NCBI GenBank assembly: GCA_903847315.1
Contig: CAINDG010000026.1
Span: 1 to 64,000, forward strand
Source of the DNA: an uncultured Planctomycetota bacterium
Lineage (GTDB): Bacteria; Planctomycetota; Phycisphaerae; Sedimentisphaerales; UBA12454
Length of the DNA: 64,000 bases
Direction: 5' to 3'
The position numbers and the translations under genes are program-made. Under the pieces are notes generated by a model. That model was not told where the DNA came from, made no database searches, and saw only the letters and a list, made by a program, of their open reading frames with translations. Each line of letters begins with the position of its first letter. Within the stretch, counting starts at the first letter, position 1. Shown here one piece after another: positions 43,257 to 51,326 of the stretch.

Positions 43257-44234
43257 TTAAGGGGTTGATGATGGGCTATTTTTTGCCAGTTCACGCAGAA
43301 TCGGAAGTTTGCCGCGGATTTCATCGGCCATTTTGCTATTGGGGAACTCCCTGATAATCTCTTGACCGCTGATTAGAGCATCGGCCCACTGCTTATCGCT
43401 TACGGCAAGGGAGAACTGCACTCCGAGATTGTGGAGTTTGTTTTTGAAAAGTTCGCTGGCCGCTTCCTGAAGAGCCAGACCTTCACTCGGGGTAAGATAC
43501 ATATCAAGCTCTTGAAGTACCGTAAGACTCCTGTCGGTATCTTCTCTTTTGACTGCTGCGTCCCAGTCGGCCATAAGCTGCCGCTTGCGATGCTCTTTTT
43601 TCTCGGCAAGTCTGTGCGGCATAGATTTCGCCTTTTCCGAATCCGGGTATTTCTTTACGAAGCTTTCAATCTGGATACTGGCGGTTGTCCATTGACATTG
43701 GTCGAGCAGCTGTTCGATATAGTTTACTATCTGATCGAGTCTTTCCTGCTCCGTCGCGTCCTTATAATTGTCGGCGACCACCTTGAGCGCTTCGGCCAGT
43801 GTTCGATATTCGATTTTGCGCGCGAGGTCCTCAATCATTGCATAAGTCGATTTAAAATCCTGCTGATGAAGTTTTTCCATCACTATTGTGCGGAGGTGAT
43901 GACGGTCTATTTCCCGATAGGCGATTGTTTTTGCCGTTTCGCTTAACTTGACTCCCTGGCTTATCTGTTCAAGCAGAGTTTTGCCGGCGCTCAGAGCCTC
44001 GTTCATCTGCTCAATCTGCTCTCGTTGTTCCATCAGGATTCGTACTATGTACCGAAGCATCAAAACCACGGCGAATACCGCAGTACCCGCTGCGAAAAAC
44101 AGCAGCATAAAAAAACTGCCCTTGAAAACCGGAAATACCTCCGCCAGTACCCATACTGCCGCTGTTACTAATGCCAGACCGGCGAAAAGCACTTCCCACT
44201 TTATAAGAAGTTTTTGAGGCAGCTTTTCCCTCAT
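43257..44234 (-). CDS. Membrane protein with cytoplasmic helical-repeat domain
   Basis: A 325-residue protein with two membrane helices (residues about 13-32 and 38-60) and a long helical region of TPR-like pairs (YAMIEDLARKIEYRTLAEAL, ASIQIESFVKKYPDSEKAKS, ADALISGQEIIREFPNSKMA). The repeat style with NPxS/YPDSxKA resembles tetratricopeptide scaffolds. No enzyme motif. Function unknown; it stands alone on the minus strand between tRNA-Lys and the esterase. Confidence 0.75.
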   Translation of the reverse strand: MREKLPQKLLIKWEVLFAGLALVTAAVWVLAEVFPVFKGSFFMLLFFAAGTAVFAVVLMLRYIVRILMEQREQIEQMNEALSAGKTLLEQISQGVKLSETAKTIAYREIDRHHLRTIVMEKLHQQDFKSTYAMIEDLARKIEYRTLAEALKVVADNYKDATEQERLDQIVNYIEQLLDQCQWTTASIQIESFVKKYPDSEKAKSMPHRLAEKKEHRKRQLMADWDAAVKREDTDRSLTVLQELDMYLTPSEGLALQEAASELFKNKLHNLGVQFSLAVSDKQWADALISGQEIIREFPNSKMADEIRGKLPILRELAKNSPSSTP

Positions 44235-44344
44235 AACTGTTTCTCCATAAATTTTCTATAAGCAAACTGTATCGTTAATAATACAAACTTCCGGCTTTTT
44301 CTGCAAGTATAACCTGCCGCCGCCATTAAAAATTGCAGGCCGTT

Positions 44345-45097
44345 CTATTTTGTTTTCTTTAAATATTTACTCAAAGCCGGCACTTTTTTGCCGATTTCGT
44401 CAACAACCAGTTTCGTTATCGACTTTGCCCCTTCCTTTGTAAAATGCGTACGGTCCGGCTTGACGGTCGGGTTCATATAACTGCATCCTTTTTCGCCCAG
44501 CGACTCATAAAGTTTAACGCTTCTCGTGTACAAATCAATCACCGGTACATTTTCTTTTTTGCCGACTTTTTTCATAGCATCCGCGTATTTAGTCAGCGTC
44601 GTTTTTATTTTCCCTTTCTCATCGAAGTTCCTTCGTTCCACCGATGTTACCAGTATCGGTTCGGCTCCCGCCTTTCGGCTGTCTTTTATGTATTTAAGAA
44701 GATATTCCTGATAATCGCTGTTGGGGTCTGTTGTTCTGTCCCCCCCCTTGCCCGGGCAGTCGTTATGGCCGAACTGAATCATAACGTAATCCGCCTTGGT
44801 CTCCATCGCCTTGTCCCACAGTCCTTCTTTTATAAAGCTCTTGGAGCTTCTGCCGTTCCTGGCGCAATTCTTTATCGTGACCTTATCGTTAAAATATTCC
44901 GGTATTATTTGTCCCCATCCGCGCAGTTCGTTTTCCAAAGCGTAATCAGCCACCGTGGAATCGCCCACCAGTACAATCACAATCGGTTTCAATGAAATCT
45001 TATTATCTTTATTTATCTTGGCATTCTCCGCAAGACAGCCGTTAAAACAAAATAGCGCAGCAACACACGAAAAGGCAAAAATTATTCGTCTAATCAT
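44345..45097 (-). CDS. GDSL/SGNH esterase, rhamnogalacturonan acetylesterase-like
   Basis: A 250-residue lipoprotein or secreted esterase; I start at ATG 45097, just after AAAGGAA, giving lipobox CFNGC. Blocks match CE12-type acetylesterases: Ser in VLVGDSTVADY, Gly in NCARNGRSSKSF, Asn in MIQFGHNDCPG, and the C-terminal DRTHFTKEGA with Asp and His. It should remove acetyl groups from pectic or similar polysaccharide outside the cytoplasm, fitting a polysaccharide-degrading lifestyle. Confidence 0.88.
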   Translation of the reverse strand: MIRRIIFAFSCVAALFCFNGCLAENAKINKDNKISLKPIVIVLVGDSTVADYALENELRGWGQIIPEYFNDKVTIKNCARNGRSSKSFIKEGLWDKAMETKADYVMIQFGHNDCPGKGGDRTTDPNSDYQEYLLKYIKDSRKAGAEPILVTSVERRNFDEKGKIKTTLTKYADAMKKVGKKENVPVIDLYTRSVKLYESLGEKGCSYMNPTVKPDRTHFTKEGAKSITKLVVDEIGKKVPALSKYLKKTK

Positions 45098-45433
45098 AAT
45101 AATTCCTTTCATATAAACAATACAGGCCAAATACTATCAGAACTCTGCTCGTTTGTCACCTGTCAGATGTCGAATTTCAGCTCACCTGCCGCCGTCAGCG
45201 ACGGCGGATGTCTATTTTCCGCAACACCTCTGCAAATTTCGCAAAGAACGCAATCTCAATGTCTTCAGCGAAAATTCAGCCCCTCGAACCCAAATAGCGG
45301 TTTTTTCAAGCCCCCGGCCGGCAAAAATTCGATTAACCCCCAATGGCACATACTTTGCACCTGTTTTTTTACAAGGATAGACTGTAATCGCAGGAAGCTA
45401 AAAGAAGAAGAAAACAATAGATAGGGCGCTAAA
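45098..45433. other. Gene-free stretch upstream of esterase
   Basis: It holds the esterase leader on the left and a compositionally mixed stretch with no reading frame that looks real. A short GC-rich segment near 45190-45206 (CGCCGTCAGCGACGGCGG) can fold as a hairpin. I see nothing else. Confidence 0.5.
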
Positions 45434-45691
45434 ATGGATATTTCTGCTTTTGAAGCCAAACTGAACAGACTCCTCAACGAAATTTCAGACATACCCGCCG
45501 ACCAGGGCAAAAAACTTTTACTGCTCACCAAAAAGATAAAACCCGTCGACCCCAAAACCAGGGATACCCAGACCATTGACGAGTCGCTCGACCATCTCGG
45601 CCTGATTGTCAAGTATCTGCTTTTTGATGTGGAGGCCACCCGTCGGGAAAACTTATACCTCCGCAGAATGCTCGAAAGCCGCGAAGATTAA
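45434..45691 (+). CDS. Small helical protein of unknown function
   Basis: An 85-residue, charged, helix-rich protein (MDISAFEAKLNRLLNEISDI, then LLLLTKKIKPVDPKTRD and a C-terminal coiled segment ATRRENLYLRRMLESRED). It has no Cys, no membrane helix and no motif I recognise. The heptad-like spacing in the tail suggests dimerisation. The GGCGCT leader has no strong ribosome site, but codon use and lack of a competing frame favour a real gene. Confidence 0.6.
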   Translation: MDISAFEAKLNRLLNEISDIPADQGKKLLLLTKKIKPVDPKTRDTQTIDESLDHLGLIVKYLLFDVEATRRENLYLRRMLESRED

Positions 45692-45763
45692 TATTTTTCT
45701 CTGTGAGTTCTGTGTTCTCTGTGGCTAAAATTGAACTCGTGTCTTAGTGCCTTAGTGGCTGTT

Positions 45764-46342
45764 TTATTCAAAGTTCAGCACAGCGAATTTACCCCGATAA
45801 AGTTTTGCCGCCGCATCGTATGCCTTCGCCGCTTCTATTTCGTTATCGAAATATCCCAGATGAATTTTACGTCCTTTATGCGGCAGTCTTGCGCAATATT
45901 TATTATTATGTATTGTAACGCCTTTATATTTACTCACGCCTTCGTCAAATCCCTGCCTGTTATTCCAGTTATTCTCCTGTACGGTAACGATTCTCAGGTT
46001 TGCCTTGCGGTTATCTAATCCGTCTCCATTTTCATGGTCAACGACAAAGCCTGTTGGCGGGGGCATTATTTGCCGGTGCAGGAACATAATCCTCTTCTTT
46101 CCGTTTTGATTTGAGGCTCGTCCCGCGTAGTATTTCTTTTTATTCTTGATAGCGTACCATGGATATTGGCTCAGTTTCTCGTAATCTTCAACGTCAACGA
46201 TTGCGTATTGGCCCTGCGTAAGTTTTATCTTGCGAAAGGCATATCCGTATTTCCATTTTCTGTAGCGCAGCAGAAAATATACGAAAATGATTTCGATAAA
46301 CGTTGGATAGTGAAAATTAAAATTGACATTGATTTTGGACAT
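45764..46342 (-). CDS. HNH endonuclease with AP2 DNA-binding domain
   Basis: A 192-residue protein. The N-terminal part (GQYAIVDVEDYEKLSQYPWY) is the NUMOD-like segment of HNH homing endonucleases; the HNH core lies in LHRQIMPPPTGFVVDHENGD and DNRKANLRIVT. The C-terminal AP2 domain reads KYKGVTIHNNKYCARLPHKG and YFDNEIEAAKAYDAAA. Such HNH-AP2 proteins are mobile DNA endonucleases. It sits next to, and points away from, the ubiquitin-like operon, so it may mark an island edge. Confidence 0.9.
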   Translation of the reverse strand: MSKINVNFNFHYPTFIEIIFVYFLLRYRKWKYGYAFRKIKLTQGQYAIVDVEDYEKLSQYPWYAIKNKKKYYAGRASNQNGKKRIMFLHRQIMPPPTGFVVDHENGDGLDNRKANLRIVTVQENNWNNRQGFDEGVSKYKGVTIHNNKYCARLPHKGRKIHLGYFDNEIEAAKAYDAAAKLYRGKFAVLNFE

Positions 46343-46745
46343 AGAATTTCCTCGTATAAAATTGCGGATTTAAAATTTGGGAATTGGATTAAAAACTCAA
46401 CAGAGCCCCGAATGTAAATGAGGGGTATTCTGTTTTATTTATTTATAATTTTTCCGGGTTTCCAGTTTATAGGTACTGATAACCGTTAACTCATATTGTT
46501 AATTTTTTACTTAACAATATGCGTATTTTACCATATTTTTAATAAAAGTCAAGGATTTTTTGCCTGTTTTTCAAAATGCGTCAGTTTCTACTTACGTTTT
46601 TGTCCATATACAGACATTTTATATCTGAAATTGTGAGGCAAAAAATTTTAAATTTAAAAATAATTTCGCTTGACTAAATAGAAAGAGTGTCATAAGCTGC
46701 ACAATTGTATTAATTGTATAATTAAAATGTTTAAGGAACTAATAT
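46343..46745. promoter_or_regulatory. AT-rich promoter region of the ubiquitin-like operon
   Basis: The 400 bases between the HNH gene and the operon are clearly AT-rich and carry no gene. An 11-bp inverted repeat, CATATTGTTAA (46492-46502) with TTAACAATATG (46511-46521), may be an operator or a terminator stem. A TATAAT box at 46717-46722 lies 24 bases ahead of the first ATG and is the likeliest -10; its -35 is weak. TTGACT at 46670-46675 has a poor -10 partner. Confidence 0.45.
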
Positions 46746-46928
46746 ATGGCACAAAAACCAACAATCGCAGAATTGGAAGCAATTTTGGATCGGGAAGAAG
46801 AAATCCCAATTGAAATACTTCCTAATGGTGAAATTCGGGCAAAAGGCCAAACGAGTACCGATGAGCTGGGTGGAAAGAAGCCGTTAACGATGCGTGAGAA
46901 TCTTGGCGGCGAATATTATAGGAGATAA
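46746..46928 (+). CDS. 60-residue acidic protein heading ubiquitin-like operon
   Basis: A short protein with AAGGA nine bases ahead of its ATG. The first half is acidic and helical (IAELEAILDREEE), the centre has a likely beta-hairpin (IPIEILPNGEIRAKG), and the end reads TMRENLGGEYYRR, with a Gly-Gly six residues from the C-terminus. The stop lies two bases before the first E2. It could be a modifier, a substrate peptide or an adaptor; at this size it is too short for a complete beta-grasp fold. No family is recognised. Confidence 0.7.
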   Translation: MAQKPTIAELEAILDREEEIPIEILPNGEIRAKGQTSTDELGGKKPLTMRENLGGEYYRR

Positions 46929-46930
46929 TC

Positions 46931-47308
46931 ATGGATATTTCTCGTATTAATTCTGAATTTTATCAAGCACGAGAGCATTTCTCCTACGTTGAGCTTCATC
47001 CGACAACAGAGGGAAAAGTTTATGTCAAGACGGTGTTACAACCTTCCTCTCAACAATATTATAGTGTTGAGATTCATTTTCCCGATAGCTACCCAAATGA
47101 AATGCCAAAAGTATATATTATTAAACCAGAGATTAATTCATCGCCTCATCGTTATGAGGCCGGTAACATTTGCTATTTACATCCAAGTATGTGGAACCCA
47201 GGAATTCATAACCTTCTATTTGTAATTCAGCGTGCAACTAAATGGCTTGCTAAATATGAAGTTTGGAAGCGGAATTATAATTGGCCAGGAGCACAAATAA
47301 AACACTAA
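46931..47308 (+). CDS. E2-like (UBC-fold) conjugating protein, first copy
   Basis: A 125-residue single-domain protein with the bacterial E2 pattern: a beta-sheet core, then FPDSYPNEMPKVYII, then SPHRYEAGNICYLHPSMWNPG with the candidate catalytic C81 and H73, and a closing helix QRATKWLAKYEVW. This is the UBC arrangement of a P-rich strand, His, active Cys and Trp. It shares the PHRxxxGxxC and WNPGxHN blocks with the second E2 in the operon. It should accept an activated modifier from the E1. No E3 is encoded nearby. Confidence 0.8.
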   Translation: MDISRINSEFYQAREHFSYVELHPTTEGKVYVKTVLQPSSQQYYSVEIHFPDSYPNEMPKVYIIKPEINSSPHRYEAGNICYLHPSMWNPGIHNLLFVIQRATKWLAKYEVWKRNYNWPGAQIKH

Positions 47309-47318
47309 AGGAAATCCT

Positions 47319-47861
47319 ATGGAGTTAGATTTTAAAACTTTGACAATGATGGAATTACGTAGTTCGCCCGGAGAAATTCTTGATAAGGTATACAAAAATG
47401 GCGAGTCATTTATTATTGAAAGAAATGGTTGCCAAAAAGCATGCTTAGTTCCGATATGGTTTTTTTTACCCGATATACCAAAGGATATAGTATATAAAGT
47501 TAATGAAGAGTTAGACCAATTACGTCAAATAGGAGAAAAACCATTATTGACATTTTCTAATAGAAACGAATTGGAGATACTGTTTAAAGAAGCTGTTGAT
47601 AAATATGAAATTACACTTAAAATAGTACTCCCCCATGGATATCCAAATAACGCTCCTAAAATCTACGCTTCGCCTATTATCGACGATGCGCCTCATCGAT
47701 GGCAAGATGGAGCACTTTGCATTTTTGGCGCCATGGCAAATTGGAATCCCGGTAAACATAATATTACTTCTGTGCTAGCGTTAGCCAGAAAGTGGCTTAC
47801 TGGCTATGGTGAATGGCGAGAAAAAGGAAGTTGGCCAAATAAAGTTGAAGGTAATAAATGA
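47319..47861 (+). CDS. Phd/YefM-like domain fused to E2-like domain
   Basis: A 180-residue two-domain protein. Residues 8-46 (MMELRSSPGEILDKVYKNGE, then SFIIERNGCQKACLVPI) match the DNA-binding antitoxin domain of Phd/YefM. Residues about 55-175 form an E2 like the preceding gene: LPHGYPNNAPKIYA, APHRWQDGALCIFG with C134 and H126, NWNPGKHN and a final WLTGYGEW. An antitoxin head on a UBC domain could let the E2 bind its own promoter, or couple conjugation to regulation. It overlaps the E1 gene by four bases. Confidence 0.8.
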   Translation: MELDFKTLTMMELRSSPGEILDKVYKNGESFIIERNGCQKACLVPIWFFLPDIPKDIVYKVNEELDQLRQIGEKPLLTFSNRNELEILFKEAVDKYEITLKIVLPHGYPNNAPKIYASPIIDDAPHRWQDGALCIFGAMANWNPGKHNITSVLALARKWLTGYGEWREKGSWPNKVEGNK

Positions 47862-48703
47862 GCGAAGAAAAAATATTTACACGAATAGAAAAATTATTTG
47901 ATGTCGGACTATTAAGCGATACTCGGGTTCTTATCGTTGGGTGTGGTTCAGGTGGTGGTAATCTTGCTCTGCAGTTGGCTATGTCAGGTATTCGTAATTT
48001 TACTCTTATAGATAAGGATGCTCTCGAGTTAGAAAATGTTATTAGGCATGTTTGTGGGCGTAAGTTTATAGGTAAGAAGAAAGTCGATGCCGTCGAGGAG
48101 GTATTGTTAGACAGAAACCCCGCGATTAATGTAAGAAAACTTGACGTAGATATAATGCACTATGATAATCTTGAATTCGAGATAAAAAATCATACAGTAA
48201 TCGCTTTAGCCACTGATAATGAACCTTCCCGTTATTTAGTTAATGAGATTTGTGTACGTAACAAGATTCCGTTTGTAGTAGCTCGTGTCTTTACTCGCGG
48301 TATTGGGGGAGAAGTTTTTAGCTATCGTCCAAGCTTAGGTGGCTGTTTGGCATGCCTAGAACGCATTCTTGAAAGAACTGAATATCGCCATGGGATAAGA
48401 GAAATAGATTTGGTTTCTGAAAAAGAGAGGGAATTAATGTATGGAATGGAAATATCTGAAATAAAGGATTCTCCTGGGCTCAACGTGGATATATCTTTTA
48501 TCACAGCTTTCCATGCTAGATTTCTCCTTGATGCAATTGCTGCGACATTACCAGAACGTCCGAAATATATGCAACCAATTCCTGATAATTATATTATTTG
48601 GGGAAATCGCCCCACTCATCCATTCACCAAACATTTTCAAATTCAGCGTATTACTCTGGATCCACAGGAAGGATGTCAAGTATGTTCAAAAGAAAAAAAA
48701 TAG
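47858..48703 (+). CDS. ThiF/E1-like adenylating enzyme
   Basis: A 281-residue enzyme that should adenylate the C-terminus of a ubiquitin-like protein. The nucleotide loop is GCGSGGG (28-34), followed by FTLIDKDALELENVIRH and GKKKVDAVEEVL, and ALATDNEPSRYLVNE, all typical of E1/ThiF/MoeB. Two CxxC pairs (CLAC 163-166, CQVC near the C-terminus) can form the structural zinc site. No separate catalytic-cysteine domain is seen. It overlaps the JAB gene by 22 bases. Confidence 0.9.
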   Translation: MSEEKIFTRIEKLFDVGLLSDTRVLIVGCGSGGGNLALQLAMSGIRNFTLIDKDALELENVIRHVCGRKFIGKKKVDAVEEVLLDRNPAINVRKLDVDIMHYDNLEFEIKNHTVIALATDNEPSRYLVNEICVRNKIPFVVARVFTRGIGGEVFSYRPSLGGCLACLERILERTEYRHGIREIDLVSEKERELMYGMEISEIKDSPGLNVDISFITAFHARFLLDAIAATLPERPKYMQPIPDNYIIWGNRPTHPFTKHFQIQRITLDPQEGCQVCSKEKK

Positions 48704-49620
48704 AAGGCTTCCAAGTCAAAATTTCTATTTGCAAAGATGTATTAGAAGCTATTTTTGATGAGTGCGATACAAATGACATAGATGAGACCGGCGGGCGCAT
48801 TGTTGGATATTATCATCAGAGCGGAAATAAATTAAATATAAAAGTCTGCGGTTTAATTGGTCCTGGGCACAATGCACGTAGATCGCCAACAAGTTTTTTT
48901 CAAGATGGTGCATATCAAGAAGCAGTTTTCCGTAAGATTGAAGCTGAACATCCAGAGATTGAACATCTCGGGAATTGGCATACCCACCATGTTAATGGTC
49001 TAGATACACTAAGTTCAGGAGACGTTGAGACGTATGAAAGGATTGTGAACCATGAGAAACATAATACCGATTTTTTCTATGCTCTTTTAGTTGTGGCTAA
49101 GGGCCGTACTTTTTACAATAGAGAAAGATATTTAGTGAAACATTTTTTGCTTAAAAGGGGAGAGTCTTTGGTCCATGAGATTCCAAGTGCACAGGTTAAG
49201 ATTATAAAAGAGGCTGCTGTATTTATAGATAAAGCAAAAGCTATTGAAGGAGTTTCTATAAAAGAAACTTTAACTGATTTAATCTCTAGTCAGCCAATGC
49301 TAGATCATATTCGTGCAAGAGATAAAGAATTTATTTCTGAAATGTATACAGAATTAAAACCTTTTCTTTCAAAACAAACAAAGAGTCTTTACTGGAGAGG
49401 CAACCTTAATCTTATCGATAATTCATCTGTTGAGGTTTTTGTATTGGAATCAATCAATAAAAGAAAGCCATCGTACTCCATAACCTTATCTGCTTCAAGC
49501 AGGCACCTCTTCCAATGCTCTCAGTTATATCTTAAACGAATTTTTGATTCAGCTTGGAAAGCAGTATATTTGTTTGAGCGCGATTTGAATAATGAGATAT
49601 TCGAAAAGATAAAAAAATGA
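48682..49620 (+). CDS. JAB/JAMM metalloprotease with C-terminal extension
   Basis: Start at ATG 48682, with GGAAGG just upstream; an earlier start would lie deep inside the E1. The protein has 312 residues. JAMM ligands are visible: E35 (ETGGRIVGYY), H100 and H102 (GNWHTHHVNG) and D114 (SSGDVETY), with spacing one residue longer than in the classic motif. JAB proteases remove or process ubiquitin-like modifiers. The last 160 residues are an unassigned domain with a coiled segment (FIDKAKAIEGVSI) and beta-rich end. It may process the small first protein at its Gly-Gly. Confidence 0.85.
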   Translation: MFKRKKIEGFQVKISICKDVLEAIFDECDTNDIDETGGRIVGYYHQSGNKLNIKVCGLIGPGHNARRSPTSFFQDGAYQEAVFRKIEAEHPEIEHLGNWHTHHVNGLDTLSSGDVETYERIVNHEKHNTDFFYALLVVAKGRTFYNRERYLVKHFLLKRGESLVHEIPSAQVKIIKEAAVFIDKAKAIEGVSIKETLTDLISSQPMLDHIRARDKEFISEMYTELKPFLSKQTKSLYWRGNLNLIDNSSVEVFVLESINKRKPSYSITLSASSRHLFQCSQLYLKRIFDSAWKAVYLFERDLNNEIFEKIKK

Positions 49621-49647
49621 TTACCTTTTAGTTTATTAAGGGGAAAA

Positions 49648-50481
49648 ATGGATATAATTACAGTTAATGTTGGTCAAGGGGCACTTGCTATTGTTCGCCA
49701 CGAGAATGATGCTATTATTGTGGACTCTTATATCCCACCATCCGGAGATGATACGGTTACTTATGTCAAAGGTATGTTAGCGTCCTTTTTGAAGAATTAT
49801 TTTGTCCGTGGCCTAATTTTAACAGGATTTGACGAAGATCACTCTGATGTTTCTGGGGTTGGGTTAGTTCTTAAAAAATATAGACCTGATTGGGTTATGT
49901 ATCCCAAATATTTTAAAGATACGGAGACAGCAAAAAAAGTTTTTCAGATCATAGATCAGCAAGAAAAAGAAAGAGAGAGCTCTGATCACCCTCTTAAAAG
50001 AATTTCTGTGCGACTTGACAAGGTGGGGTCTCGAATGCTCAAAGGTTTATCTCAATATTTCGACTTTGAATTATTTTCTCCGCATCCTGAAGATATGAAT
50101 AATTCGAATAATTCAGGTATTGTGCTTCGCTTGCAAGGTAAGGGTGAAGGTGGGTTTTCTTACCTGATTACTGGCGATACTGAAAGTGAGCGTTGGGATA
50201 CAATCAACCGATTATTTGGGAAAGCGTTGCGGTCAGATATAATGGCTGCCCCTCATCATGGATCAAAAACAGGAGCAAATGCCCAAACTTTTCTTCTTGT
50301 CGAGCCTAATACTATATTAATTAGTGCTGGCGTTGATAATCAATATGGGCATCCTGATTCCCAAGCAGTTGCTGTATATAGTAAGACTGCCAAACATGTT
50401 TTTTCTACAAATGTAAAAGGCGGTGTTTCGCTCTTTACTTCTCTTGGTACGAATGATTTCGAAACTAAGCTTATTAAATGA
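49648..50481 (+). CDS. Metallo-beta-lactamase-fold protein, ComEC/Rec2-like
   Basis: A 277-residue hydrolase-like protein with AAGGGGAAAA before the ATG. The first half starts DIITVNVGQGALAIVRHE, a ComEC-type opening. The metal motif normally HxHxDH reads GFDEDH (LTGFDEDHSDVSG), so the first His is Gly and the second Asp as in ComEC-type enzymes. The later LITGDTES and AAPHHGSKTGA are kept. It may therefore hold fewer metal ions, or none. MBL-fold proteins are known companions of E1/E2/JAB gene clusters. Substrate unknown. Confidence 0.82.
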   Translation: MDIITVNVGQGALAIVRHENDAIIVDSYIPPSGDDTVTYVKGMLASFLKNYFVRGLILTGFDEDHSDVSGVGLVLKKYRPDWVMYPKYFKDTETAKKVFQIIDQQEKERESSDHPLKRISVRLDKVGSRMLKGLSQYFDFELFSPHPEDMNNSNNSGIVLRLQGKGEGGFSYLITGDTESERWDTINRLFGKALRSDIMAAPHHGSKTGANAQTFLLVEPNTILISAGVDNQYGHPDSQAVAVYSKTAKHVFSTNVKGGVSLFTSLGTNDFETKLIK

Positions 50482-50574
50482 TAGTCCCATTACCTTGTTA
50501 AGTATGACGCTCCCTCTCCAGGAGTGCTTGAAGGTTAAAGGGTTATTATTTTAGAAGTAAGCAAGGAGTGCTTT

Positions 50575-51267
50575 ATGACAAAGTTTAACACATATACAAT
50601 TTATGCTCGGTTCTTTCCTTGTATTATATCAGCTTTGCCGCTTTTTGTCCTTTGGTTCTTTCTATCAGATAATATACAGCTTAAAGAATTAGGAGCTTAT
50701 CTTTTAGGTTTGAAGTTCTATGGCGGCATAACATTATCCATTATATTTCTTTATTTTTATGCTCAGGTGTTACGTATAACTTCCAAAGTTATAGAAAAAA
50801 AACTTTTTCAAAACAAATCCGGATTTCCAACAACATATCTAATGACGTATGCTGATAATACAATTTCAAAAAGCTATAAAGATAAATTCAGGCAGCTTGT
50901 GAAAAAACAATTTGATATTGATTTATTGAATGAAAGCGAAGAAGCCGCTGATATTACAGAGGCAAGAAAACGTTTGAACGAAGCTACCCAATCAATTAGG
51001 CTCAAAATTAAAAAGGGCTATTTAGTTTTGGAGCAAAATATCTGGTACGGCTTCATGAGAAATGTAATTGGCGGAGCGGTATACTCTATAATTTTTTGTA
51101 TTATGAATATAATATTAGGCTCTATATGGTATAAAAATCCCATTCTTATTATTTCATCAATCATTTTACTTATTGTTTATGCAATTGTGTTATTACTTCA
51201 TAAGCAAATCCTCATACAAAACGCTGAAGCTTATGCGAAACAGTTAATCGCCGAATTTATGACCTAA
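50575..51267 (+). CDS. Membrane protein, possible island effector
   Basis: A 230-residue protein with membrane helices near residues 10-30, 42-65, 163-186 and 190-212 and a charged cytoplasmic stretch between (residues 75-155). The two-plus-two layout with a soluble middle recalls the small multi-helix effectors of nucleotide-signalling defence systems, but no motif proves it. It shares orientation and AT-rich composition with the ubiquitin-like operon and follows it after 93 bases. It may be the system's membrane effector or an unrelated neighbour. Confidence 0.6.
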   Translation: MTKFNTYTIYARFFPCIISALPLFVLWFFLSDNIQLKELGAYLLGLKFYGGITLSIIFLYFYAQVLRITSKVIEKKLFQNKSGFPTTYLMTYADNTISKSYKDKFRQLVKKQFDIDLLNESEEAADITEARKRLNEATQSIRLKIKKGYLVLEQNIWYGFMRNVIGGAVYSIIFCIMNIILGSIWYKNPILIISSIILLIVYAIVLLLHKQILIQNAEAYAKQLIAEFMT

Positions 51268-51326
51268 AACTCTAACTCAAAACTGAAAAACCCTCGCCGC
51301 ATAAAAACCACCCTTATTTTGCGCAT

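Noticed and set aside
46670-46698. TTGACT-17-TAAGCT as the main promoter of the ubiquitin-like operon
   Set aside because: The -10 matches the consensus at only three positions; TATAAT at 46717-46722 is closer to the start codon and a better box.
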